From positions 4,020,413 to 4,084,412 of the forward strand of contig NZ_CP040709.1 in the NCBI RefSeq assembly GCF_005952805.1: 64,000 nt of DNA, in the 5' to 3' direction. Positions 1 through 7,517 of the stretch are shown piece after piece. This DNA is from Inhella inkyongensis (GTDB lineage: Bacteria > Pseudomonadota > Gammaproteobacteria > Burkholderiales > Burkholderiaceae_C). The notes beneath the pieces are model-generated. The model did no database searches. It was not told the DNA's origin and was given only the letters and a program-made list of their open reading frames with translations. Each line of letters begins with the position of its first letter. Position 1 is the stretch's first letter. A program made the translations under genes and the position numbers.

Positions 1-1425
1 GCGCCGCGCGAACTGCGCGCGATCCGCGGCAAGGACATCGCCTGCGTGTTCCAGGACCCGATGAGCTCGCTGAACCCGGTGTTCACCATCGGCCAGCAGC
101 TCTGCGAGCCGCTGATGCAGCACCTGAAGATGGGTGCGCGCGCGGCCTGGACGCGGGCCGAGGAACTGCTGGCCGAGGTCGGCATCCCCGAGCCCAAGCG
201 CCGCATGAAGGCCTACCCGCATGAACTGAGCGGCGGCCAGCAGCAGCGCGTGATGATCGCCATGGCGCTGGCCTGCGAGCCCAAGCTGCTGATTGCCGAC
301 GAGCCCACGACGGCGCTCGATGTGACCATCCAGCGCCAGGTGATGGAGCTGATGGGCAAGCTCAAGGACAAGCACAAGATGAGCATGCTGTTCATCAGCC
401 ACGATCTCGGCGTGGTGGGTGAGATCAGCGACCATGTGGTGGTGATGCGCCATGGCGAGGTGCGCGAAAAGGCACCCGTGGCGGCCATCTTCGCCAGCCC
501 ACAGGACGGCTACACCAAGGCCCTGCTGGCCTGCCGGCCCTCGCTTGAAGAGAACCCGGCCCGTCTGATGGTCATCGACGACCACATCGCCGGCAAGGCC
601 GCGCAGGGCCAGGGCAAGGCCAAGGACCCCAACGCCCCGGTGGTGCTGCGCGCCAAGGGCCTGAGGAAGAGCTTCTGGTTCAAAGAAGGCCTGTTCGGCA
701 AGAAGGAATTCAAGGCCGTCAAGGGCGTGGATTTCGAGCTGCGAAAGGGCCATACCCTGGGCGTAGTGGGCGAGTCCGGTTCGGGCAAGACCACCATGGG
801 CCTGACCCTGCTGCGCTTGCACGAGCCCACCGGCGGCGAGGTGCTGTTCGAGGGGCAGGACCTCCTGAAGATGACCGGTCCGGACTGGCAAAAGATGCGC
901 CGCCGCATCCAGGTGGTGTTCCAAAACCCCTATGCCAGCCTGAACCCACGCTTCACCATCCAGCAAACTCTGCTGGAGCCGATGGAGATCCACGGCATTG
1001 GTGCCAACCACGCCGATCGTCTGGCCCGTGCCACCGCGCTGATCACCAAGGTCGGCATGCCGGTGGAGGCGCTGCAAAAGTACCCGCACGAGTTCTCGGG
1101 TGGCCAACGCCAGCGCATCGCCATCGCGCGCTGCCTGACGCTGAACCCCGAAATCCTGGTGCTGGACGAGGCCGTCTCGGCGCTCGATGTGTCGGTGCAG
1201 GCCCAGGTGCTGAACCTGCTCAAGGACCTGCAGGACGAGTTGGGCCTCTCCTACATCTTCATCAGCCACGACCTGGCCGTCGTGAAGTTCATCAGCGACG
1301 AGGTGCTGGTGATGCAGAACGGCGATGTGGTGGAACAGGCCCCGGTGCAAGAGCTGATGGCCAACCCGCGCATGGACTACACGCGCAAGCTCCTGGGTGC
1401 GGTGCCGCGCGGGTATCAGGCATAG
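1..1425 (+). CDS. Fused dipeptide/oligopeptide ABC transporter ATP-binding protein (5'-truncated by window edge)
   Basis: Two ABC ATPase modules in one chain, as in YejF/GsiA-type importers that energise peptide or nickel uptake through a DppBC-like permease. The reading frame is open from base 1, so the true start lies outside the window and the first Walker A is missing. The first module shows the Q-loop (VFQDPMSSLNP), signature HELSGGQQQRV and Walker B LLIADEPTTALD. The second module is complete: Walker A GESGSGKTT, VFQNPYASLNP, HEFSGGQRQRIAIAR and LVLDEAVSALD. VFQDP/NPYASLNPR and the C-terminal oligopeptide-transporter-type tails are characteristic of this subfamily. The permease and binding-protein genes would be expected upstream, outside the window. 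The substrate cannot be told from this piece. The stop codon TAG is followed at once by a hairpin-rich intergenic repeat. Confidence 0.9.
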   Translation, partial: APRELRAIRGKDIACVFQDPMSSLNPVFTIGQQLCEPLMQHLKMGARAAWTRAEELLAEVGIPEPKRRMKAYPHELSGGQQQRVMIAMALACEPKLLIADEPTTALDVTIQRQVMELMGKLKDKHKMSMLFISHDLGVVGEISDHVVVMRHGEVREKAPVAAIFASPQDGYTKALLACRPSLEENPARLMVIDDHIAGKAAQGQGKAKDPNAPVVLRAKGLRKSFWFKEGLFGKKEFKAVKGVDFELRKGHTLGVVGESGSGKTTMGLTLLRLHEPTGGEVLFEGQDLLKMTGPDWQKMRRRIQVVFQNPYASLNPRFTIQQTLLEPMEIHGIGANHADRLARATALITKVGMPVEALQKYPHEFSGGQRQRIAIARCLTLNPEILVLDEAVSALDVSVQAQVLNLLKDLQDELGLSYIFISHDLAVVKFISDEVLVMQNGDVVEQAPVQELMANPRMDYTRKLLGAVPRGYQA

Positions 1426-1570
1426 CCCCCCCGAAGCGGCTACGCCGCCTCCCCCCCCAGGGGGGCTGAGCCCGGACAGCGACAGTCCTGAGGACTGTCG
1501 CTGCCTGACGATGGCCAAGGGCTCTTCCCTTGGCGCCGCCAGCGGCCCGGCAAAGCCGGTTCCGCGGCGG
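1426..1570 (+). repeat. Stop-codon-linked hairpin repeat, copy 1 (with extra hairpins)
   Basis: Begins directly after the TAG of the ABC ATPase gene. It starts with a run of C, then GAAGCGGCTACGCCGCCT (hairpin GCGGC/GCCGC) and a CCCCCC/GGGGGG stem, and ends with CCGGC-AAA-GCCGG followed by TTCCGCGGCGG. Copies 2-4 (11131-11212, 14361-14445, 18068-18158) share both ends. Unlike them, copy 1 carries two further perfect hairpins in the middle: 1477-1488/1492-1503 (12-bp stem, 3-nt loop) and 1514-1521/1527-1534 (8-bp stem, 5-nt loop). It may act as a transcription terminator or mRNA 3'-end stabiliser; that is inference. Confidence 0.75.
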
Positions 1571-1694
1571 CTGCCTGATTTCGGGCTGCGCCCTCGACAG
1601 TTCGATCCAACTGGGCCGCAGTTCGTCGCTTTGAGGGCTTGGCGGGCCTGCGGGCTGCCTAGAGTCGCGGCCTTTCAACCTGAAGGCCCTCAAC

Positions 1695-1880
1695 ATGAAC
1701 GCACTCCGCCTCGCCCTCGCCGCCGCCCTGACCCTGCTGTCCAGCGCCTGCATCGTGCTGCCCAACGACGTCGTGAAGCACGACGCCGACAGCCTGGCGC
1801 AGATGAGCGAACAGGCACACAAGACTTGCGGCGCCGGCAACGTCAAGGAAGTGACCCGCAAGGGCTTTGAGTGCAAGTGA
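1695..1880 (+). CDS. Small putative lipoprotein (61 aa)
   Basis: A 61-residue protein with an N-terminal signal (MNALRLALAAALTLLSSAC) whose hydrophobic stretch ends in a lipobox-like LSSAC. This predicts lipid attachment at Cys19 and placement in the cell envelope. The remaining 42 residues are polar and contain two more cysteines (CGAGN and the penultimate ECK), which could form a disulfide. I do not recognise a family. Its TGA stop lies inside the left terminal inverted repeat of the 278-bp element that follows, so the element abuts or has defined the gene's 3' end. The ATG is the first start that yields a complete signal peptide. Confidence 0.65.
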   Translation: MNALRLALAAALTLLSSACIVLPNDVVKHDADSLAQMSEQAHKTCGAGNVKEVTRKGFECK

Positions 1881-2154
1881 CCCTAGAAACGGCAGCTGGA
1901 CACGGTTGAGTGCGCCGTGATGCGGCGGGCTGGCAAGGCGCGCGGACGCGGCGGGCGCGCGGACGCGGCGGGCGCGCGGACGCGGCGGGCTCGCGCCCGC
2001 AAGGACAAGCAACGCCGCCAGCGTGTCGCAGCGCGGTGCAATCGGCCGTGTAGCGCTCTCACCCAATTGGTGACGGCTGTCGTGAGCAAGTTTCGCTGCA
2101 GGGCTGCGGGCTGGCATGCGGAGGCAAGCGGTCAACTGCCGTTTCTAGGGTCAC
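1877..2154. mobile_element. MITE-like 278-bp element with perfect 19-bp terminal inverted repeats
   Basis: The bases at 1877-1895 (GTGACCCTAGAAACGGCAG) recur as the exact reverse complement at 2136-2154. The interior has no convincing gene; it holds a 17-bp tandem repeat (1938-1988) and G/C-rich dyads. No transposase is present and I see no clear target-site duplication outside the repeats. The left arm contains the TGA of the lipoprotein gene. The right arm ends 6 bp before a TATGAT that could serve as a -10 hexamer for the acyltransferase operon starting at 2194. A non-autonomous transposon remnant is one reading; a very large transcribed stem-loop is the other. Confidence 0.5.
1938..1988. 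repeat. Tandem repeat, three exact copies of a 17-bp unit
   Basis: The unit GCGCGCGGACGCGGCGG occurs three times without change at 1938-1954, 1955-1971 and 1972-1988, inside the inverted-repeat-bounded element. A truncated relative (GCGGCGGGCTGG) precedes it. Exact identity of the three units suggests recent slippage expansion. Confidence 0.9.
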
Positions 2155-2193
2155 CCTGCCTATGATGCGCGGAACCCCACGCCCGGAGTTCCG

Positions 2194-3660
2194 ATGCGCC
2201 AACTGCCCGGCCTCGATGCCCTGTTTCTGCATCTAGAGACGCCTGAGATGCCGATGCATGTCGGCGCCCTGCATCTGTTTGAACTGCCGGCGGGCTTCCG
2301 CGGCCAGTGGGTCAACACCCTGCGCAGGCACCTCAAGAGCCGGCTGCCCCATGCGCCGGCCCTGCGCCGCCAACTGGCCGAGCTGCCGCTGAACTTCAGC
2401 AATCCGGTTTGGCAGGGTGCTGAGCCGGACCTGCGCCAACACGTGGTGGCACAAGTGCTGCCCGATGGGGCTGGGCTGCCTGAACTCCAGGACGAGGTGG
2501 CGCGCCTGCACACCGAGCTGCTGCCGCGCGACCGGCCCCTGTGGAAGTTCCATGTCTTCGAGGGCCTGGCCCCGGCCGCCAATGGGCGCAAACGCGTGGC
2601 CCTCTACACCCAGCTGCATCACGCCGCCGTGGACGGTCAGGCTGCCGTGGCTCTGGCTCAAGTGCTGCTGGACCTGACGCCCGAGCCGCGCGAACTGCCG
2701 GCGCTGCCCTCACGCAAGAAGAACTCAGGCCACGGCGAGGCCGACCCGCTGCGCACCGCCTTGGGCCTGCAGGCGCGCCAATGGCTGGACCTGGCGCGCA
2801 GCCTGCCGGCCAAGGCCGGGGTGCTGAGCGGCCTGGCCGGCGGCGCTGCCAGTGACTGGCTGGGCCAGACCGCCAAGGGCGTGTGGGCCCGATGGACGGG
2901 TAAAAGCAAGGGCGGGCCCACCCCACGCCGCCACGGCATGCTGAACCTGGCGCCGCGCACGCGCTTCAATGTGTCCGTGTCCGCCACGCGCAGCTTTGCC
3001 GCCCTGAGCCTGCCTCTGATGCCACTGCAGGCCGCCCGCAAGGCCCTGGGTGCCAGCCTGAACGACGCCGTGCTGTGGTTGTGCAGCACGGCACTGCGCG
3101 ACTACCTGAAGGCCGAGGGCGAGCTGCCGCGCAAGCCGCTGATCGCCGCCGTGCCGGTGTCCATGCGCGAGGCCGGCGACACGCGAGCGAACAACCAGGT
3201 CACCATGACCAGCCTGAGCTTGGGCAGCCATCTGGCCGACCCGCTGAAGCGCTTCAAGCACATCCAGGCCGCCAGCCACAGCATGAAGGCGGGCCTGGGC
3301 GGGCTCAAGAGTCTGATGCCGCTGGACTTCCCCTCCATCGGTCTGCCCTGGCTGCTGCCCCTGGCCGCGCGCGCCTGGGGCGGCGTGGCCGAGAAGGTGC
3401 CCCCGCTGGTGAACCTGGTGATCAGCAATGTGCCGGGTCCCCCGGTGCCGCTCTACCTGGCCGGCGCCCACATGCTGAGCAATGCGCCGGCCTCCATCGT
3501 GGTGCATGGCATCGCCCTCAACATCACGGTGCAGACCTATGAGAAGCATCTGGAAGTGGGGCTGATCGCCTGCGGCGAGGCCCTGCCGGATATCGACCGC
3601 CTGGCCGCCCTGATGAGCGCGGCGGCCGAGCAGTTCGTCGAGATGGCGGCGGAGTCCTGA
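2194..3660 (+). CDS. WS/DGAT-type O-acyltransferase (wax ester synthase / diacylglycerol acyltransferase)
   Basis: A 488-residue protein of the bacterial wax ester synthase/acyl-CoA:diacylglycerol acyltransferase family, which esterifies long-chain alcohols or diacylglycerol with fatty acyl-CoA to make storage lipid. The N-terminus (MRQLPGLDALFLHLETPEMPMHVGALHLFE) is typical, and the catalytic HHxxxDG motif is at residues 142-148 (HHAAVDG). The C-terminal half carries the second conserved block (NDAVLWLCSTALRDYL, then VNLVISNVPGPPVPLYLAGA). The length matches the family's usual 450-490. The ATG is preceded by GGAG. Two alpha/beta hydrolase genes follow in the same direction, 24 bp away and then overlapping, suggesting a synthesis-and-turnover unit for neutral lipids. 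Confidence 0.9.
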   Translation: MRQLPGLDALFLHLETPEMPMHVGALHLFELPAGFRGQWVNTLRRHLKSRLPHAPALRRQLAELPLNFSNPVWQGAEPDLRQHVVAQVLPDGAGLPELQDEVARLHTELLPRDRPLWKFHVFEGLAPAANGRKRVALYTQLHHAAVDGQAAVALAQVLLDLTPEPRELPALPSRKKNSGHGEADPLRTALGLQARQWLDLARSLPAKAGVLSGLAGGAASDWLGQTAKGVWARWTGKSKGGPTPRRHGMLNLAPRTRFNVSVSATRSFAALSLPLMPLQAARKALGASLNDAVLWLCSTALRDYLKAEGELPRKPLIAAVPVSMREAGDTRANNQVTMTSLSLGSHLADPLKRFKHIQAASHSMKAGLGGLKSLMPLDFPSIGLPWLLPLAARAWGGVAEKVPPLVNLVISNVPGPPVPLYLAGAHMLSNAPASIVVHGIALNITVQTYEKHLEVGLIACGEALPDIDRLAALMSAAAEQFVEMAAES

Positions 3661-3684
3661 AAGGAAGTTGCAACAATCCGCAGC

Positions 3685-4476
3685 ATGCTCAAGCGCCTGC
3701 CCCTGCCGCGCCGCCGCCCCAAGGCGGACGCCCAACCCGAACACGAACCGCCCCACCCGTTGCTGCTGCTGCTGGAAGGGCGTGCGCCCTGGGAGTTCGC
3801 GGCCCTGATGGCCGCCAGCCCCTGGCTTAAGCATTGGCCGCGGGGCGATGGGCACCCGGTGATGGTGTTTCCCGGCCTGGGCGCCAATGATCTCTCCACG
3901 GCGCCGCTGCGCCGCTGGCTCGACAGCCTGGGCTACCAAACCCACCCCTGGGCCCAGGGCTTCAACTTCGGGCCGCGGCCCGGCGTGTTGGAGCAAGCCG
4001 AGGCCGATCTGGAACGCATCTTCCAGGCCGACGGCCGCAAGCTCAGTCTGCTGGGCTGGAGTCTGGGCGGCATCTACGCCCGTGAACTGGCCAAGCGCCA
4101 CCCGCAGTGGGTGCGCAATGTGATCACCCTGGGCACGCCCTTCACCGGCCATCCGCGCGCCACCCACGCCTGGAAGTTCTTCGAGTTCGTCAGCGGCCAC
4201 GACAGCCACGATGAGGCCACCTTGGCCGGCCTGCGCCAGGCCCCCCCGGTGCCCACCACCTCGATCTACTCGCGCAGCGACGGCGTGGTGAGCTGGCGCT
4301 GCAGCGTCAACGAACCGGCCCCCCAGGTTGAGAACATCGAGGTGCACGCCAGCCATCTGGGCCTGGGCCTGAACCCGCTGGCCCTTTATGCCGTGGCGGA
4401 TCGTCTGGCCCAACCGCCGATGAACTGGCGGCCTTTTGACCCGCGTGGCGCCAAGCGCTGGTTCTACCCGCGATGA
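3685..4476 (+). CDS. Alpha/beta-fold hydrolase, lipase-like (263 aa)
   Basis: A 263-residue hydrolase. After a basic, proline-rich N-terminus it shows the oxyanion-hole strand VMVFPGLGAND and the nucleophile elbow GWSLGG with Ser126, followed by RNVITLGTPFTG as in triacylglycerol-lipase-like enzymes. There is no obvious signal peptide, so it is probably cytoplasmic or associated with lipid bodies. Asp and His of the triad are plausibly in SRSDGVVSW and VHASHLGLGLNP near the C-terminus. A GGAAG sequence precedes the ATG. It lies 24 bp after the WS/DGAT gene and overlaps the next hydrolase by ATGA, so all three are likely co-transcribed and translationally coupled. The substrate (acylglycerol, wax ester or polyester) is not determinable. 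Confidence 0.8.
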   Translation: MLKRLPLPRRRPKADAQPEHEPPHPLLLLLEGRAPWEFAALMAASPWLKHWPRGDGHPVMVFPGLGANDLSTAPLRRWLDSLGYQTHPWAQGFNFGPRPGVLEQAEADLERIFQADGRKLSLLGWSLGGIYARELAKRHPQWVRNVITLGTPFTGHPRATHAWKFFEFVSGHDSHDEATLAGLRQAPPVPTTSIYSRSDGVVSWRCSVNEPAPQVENIEVHASHLGLGLNPLALYAVADRLAQPPMNWRPFDPRGAKRWFYPR

Positions 4477-5366
4477 AGGTCCGCGTCGGCGCGCTGGACC
4501 TGGAGGTCGAGATCGACGGCCCCGCGGAGGGCGAACCGCTGTTGATGATCATGGGCCTGGGCCTGCAGCTCACCAGCTGGCCCGAGGGCCTGGTTCAACA
4601 ACTGGTTCAGCGCGGCTATCGCGTGATCCGCTACGACCACCGCGACATCGGCCTGAGCAGTCCGCAGGACCATCTGGGTCCACCGCAGCTCACCCGAGCC
4701 TTCTGGCGGCAGTGCTTTGGGCTGCCCTTGCACGCGCCATACCGCCTGGCCGACCTGGCCGACGACGCCGCCGGCTTGCTGGCAGCACTGCAGATTCCCG
4801 CCGCGCAGGTGGTGGGCATCTCGATGGGCGGCATGGTGGCCCAGCACCTGGCGGCGCGCCATCCGCAACGCATCAAGGGCCTGAATCTGTGGATGAGCAG
4901 CCCGGGCGGGCGCTGGCTGCCGCCGCCCAAGGCCCAAATACTGCGCCTGCTGCTCAAGCGGCCTGGACGCGAGCAGATGGACGCGCACTTCGTTCAGCTC
5001 TACCGCGCCATCGGCAGCCCCGCCCATCCGGTGCCCGAGGACGAGTTGCAGGCACGGGTGGCAGCCAATCTGGCACGCGCCTACCGTCCGCAGGCCACAG
5101 CGCGCCAGATGATCGCCATGGCCGCCGATGGCGACCGCCGTCGCTGGCTGGGCAGCTTGCAGCGCCCCATCCAGGTGCTGCACGGCACGGCCGACCCCCT
5201 GCTTCCGGTGGCCCACGGCCGGGCCCTGGCGCGCGCGCTGCCGCAGGCGCAGTACACCGAGTTGCCCACGCTCGGTCACGACCTGCCGCAGGCGCTTTGG
5301 CCCCAATTTGTGGCGGCCGTGGAGCGCGCGCACAAGTCATCGACAGGTCGCCCCGAAATGACTTGA
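4473..5366 (+). CDS. Alpha/beta-fold hydrolase (297 aa)
   Basis: A classical alpha/beta hydrolase of the esterase / monoglyceride-lipase-like type. It shows the HG-type loop replaced by MIMGLGLQLTSWPEGL, then RYDHRDIGLS, the nucleophile elbow GISMGG with Ser117, and a C-terminal HGTADPLLPVAHG (acid region) and LGHDLPQALWP (catalytic His). This layout is common among proteobacterial hydrolases annotated as alpha/beta hydrolases with unknown esters. The start ATG overlaps the stop of the preceding lipase-like gene (ATGA). It is the last gene of the neutral-lipid operon; the following region carries GC-rich dyads before the GGDEF genes. Confidence 0.8.
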   Translation: MKVRVGALDLEVEIDGPAEGEPLLMIMGLGLQLTSWPEGLVQQLVQRGYRVIRYDHRDIGLSSPQDHLGPPQLTRAFWRQCFGLPLHAPYRLADLADDAAGLLAALQIPAAQVVGISMGGMVAQHLAARHPQRIKGLNLWMSSPGGRWLPPPKAQILRLLLKRPGREQMDAHFVQLYRAIGSPAHPVPEDELQARVAANLARAYRPQATARQMIAMAADGDRRRWLGSLQRPIQVLHGTADPLLPVAHGRALARALPQAQYTELPTLGHDLPQALWPQFVAAVERAHKSSTGRPEMT

Positions 5367-5480
5367 ACCCAGCGGGGGCGGGCTGGGCGCAGCCCGGACC
5401 CGGGGCGCTCAAAAAGCGTGAAATCCTGGGCAAGCCCGGAGGGGAAAGCCCCTAGGACCCGCCTAGGATGTACCTTCCTT

Positions 5481-7517
5481 ATGCAGCGCCCCTTGATGCG
5501 TTCCCTTCGCCCACTTGCCGCCCTCTGCCTGGCGCTGCTGGTCCATGGTGTCCAAGGACAGGAGGCGCTGCGCCCGGAAATCACCGCGCTCGAACGCATG
5601 CCGTCCAGCGCTGGCGCGCAGCTGCCCGGCCTGGTGGCCAAACTGCGCGGGCGCGCACTACCGCGCAGCGAAGAGCAGTTCGATCTGATCTTCCTGCTCG
5701 CCGGCCATTACGCCGGCAACAAGCAGCGCGCCGAACTGGAGGCCCTGGACCGCGACTTCGGCCCTTGGCGCCAATCCAGCGATGCCGCGCAGCGCCTTCA
5801 AGGCGAGCTGGCTTCCGCCATCAGCTGGACCCGCTTCCATATGGCCAGCGGACACCTGCAGTTGGCGCAACAAGAGCTTCAGTCGGTCAAGCCCGAACTG
5901 CTGACCGACCTGCCACTGAAGTGGCGTTACCGCGAGCGTGGCCTGCGTGCTTCGGTGCTGGAGCAAACCGGGAACATCGACGAGGCCCTGTTGCTGCGCC
6001 TGGAAACGGCGCGGTTGGCGGAGCAACTCAATCAAGCCTGGCGCCAGTCCTATGCGCTGAGCAGCCTGGCCTTGACCTATTTGCGCGCCGGCCAATTGGA
6101 CAAGGCGCGCGAGGCGGCCGACGAGGGCCTGCGAATGGCCCAGCGCGAGCCTGAGGATCATGACCTGTTGGGCAATGCCTTCAACATCAAGGGCATGATC
6201 GCCAGCGAAGGCAGCGACCAGGCCGAAGCCCGCCTCGCCTACGAGCAGGCGCTGGTGTATGCACGCAAGGCCTCTGACCGCGGGACGCAGTCCGTGCTGA
6301 TGGGCAATCTGGCCGACAGCTATTTGCGCGGTGGTGAGTACGCACGCGCTCTCAGCATTTCTGAAGAAGCCCTGCCGCTGGCGATTGAACTCAAAGACGC
6401 AGGGAGTCAGGCTCTGGCCCTGCACAACATGGGTGTAGCCAAGATCGCGCTCAAGCGCGTGGCCGAAGGCAAGGCCGATGTGCTCAAGGCCATCACCATG
6501 GAGCGCCAGCAAGGCGCCACGACCTCGGTCTCCGAGGGGTGGAATGAGTTGGGGCGCTACCTGGAGCAGGCCGGCGACTTTGCCGGCGCCTTTGAGGCCT
6601 TCGAAGAACACCGGCGCATCGCCGACACCCTGTCGCGCGCCGATCAGCGCAAGCGCGTGCTGGAGGCCCAGGAGCAGTTCGACGCCGACCGGCGCCAACG
6701 CGAGACCCAGTTGCTGAGCCAAGAGACCGTGCTGCAAAGCGGTCAGATCAAGGCGCGCAATCTGCAGCTGACGCAATGGGCCTTGCTGTTGGCCAGTGGC
6801 CTGGCGGCTGTGGTGCTGCTGGTGATGATCTTTCGGCGCATGCGTCACACCAATGTCGAACTGGCCCGCTCGAACGCGGAGCTGGCGGTGCGCAGCGAGC
6901 GCGATCCGCTCACCGGCCTGTCCAACCGCCGACACTTCCAACGCGAGGTCAAGCGCCATTTACAGGAAGGCGGGCTGCAGGCCACCCTGTTCCTGCTGGA
7001 CATTGACCACTTCAAACGCCTGAACGACGAGTATGGGCACGCTGGCGGCGATGCGGTGCTGGTGGCCGTGGCGCAGCGCCTGCGGGCCGCCGTGCGCGAG
7101 CAGGATCTGGTGGTGCGCTGGGGCGGCGAGGAATTTCTGATGCTGGTGAGCACCCGAGAACCGGCGCTGACGCAAGCCCTGGCCCTGCGCATGTTGCGCG
7201 AGCTCAGCTGCGAACCCATCGCCCTGCCACAAGACCAAAGCGTGCGCATCAGCGGCTCGCTGGGTTTTGCCAGCTTCCCGTTGCCGGGCGGCAATGTGGC
7301 GCCGGACTGGGAGCGCGCCGTGGACATCGTCGACACCCTGATGTACCAGGCCAAGGGCCACGGTCGCAACCAGGCCTGGGGTCTGATGCGCGCCAATGGG
7401 ACCGACCTCGACGCCGTGCTCGCCCAACTGGGCGAGCTCGGCCCGGCCCGCGAGCGCGGCGACCTGCAGCTGCAGGTCTTGCCCGGTCCCGGCCTGCAGG
7501 AAGGGGCCGCGGCATGA
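5481..7517 (+). CDS. TPR-GGDEF diguanylate cyclase, periplasmic sensor (678 aa)
   Basis: Signal sequence (MQRPLMRSLRPLAALCLALLVHGVQG), a long helical region with TPR-like repeats up to about residue 400, a coiled stretch, one transmembrane helix near residues 430-455 (WALLLASGLAAVVLLVMIF), then a cytoplasmic GGDEF domain. The domain has SERDPLTGLSNRRHF, DIDHFKRLND and the active-site GGEEF near residue 547. An RxxD inhibitory site (REQD) sits five residues before it. This predicts c-di-GMP synthesis from GTP controlled by a periplasmic TPR input, with product feedback. The frame is open from 5418, but the ATG at 5481 gives a complete signal peptide (an ATG at 5496 is also possible). It overlaps the next gene by ATGA. 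Confidence 0.85.
   Translation: MQRPLMRSLRPLAALCLALLVHGVQGQEALRPEITALERMPSSAGAQLPGLVAKLRGRALPRSEEQFDLIFLLAGHYAGNKQRAELEALDRDFGPWRQSSDAAQRLQGELASAISWTRFHMASGHLQLAQQELQSVKPELLTDLPLKWRYRERGLRASVLEQTGNIDEALLLRLETARLAEQLNQAWRQSYALSSLALTYLRAGQLDKAREAADEGLRMAQREPEDHDLLGNAFNIKGMIASEGSDQAEARLAYEQALVYARKASDRGTQSVLMGNLADSYLRGGEYARALSISEEALPLAIELKDAGSQALALHNMGVAKIALKRVAEGKADVLKAITMERQQGATTSVSEGWNELGRYLEQAGDFAGAFEAFEEHRRIADTLSRADQRKRVLEAQEQFDADRRQRETQLLSQETVLQSGQIKARNLQLTQWALLLASGLAAVVLLVMIFRRMRHTNVELARSNAELAVRSERDPLTGLSNRRHFQREVKRHLQEGGLQATLFLLDIDHFKRLNDEYGHAGGDAVLVAVAQRLRAAVREQDLVVRWGGEEFLMLVSTREPALTQALALRMLRELSCEPIALPQDQSVRISGSLGFASFPLPGGNVAPDWERAVDIVDTLMYQAKGHGRNQAWGLMRANGTDLDAVLAQLGELGPARERGDLQLQVLPGPGLQEGAAA

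Noticed and set aside
1938..1988. Possible CRISPR array
   Set aside because: Three identical 17-bp units are contiguous with no spacers; it is a simple tandem repeat.
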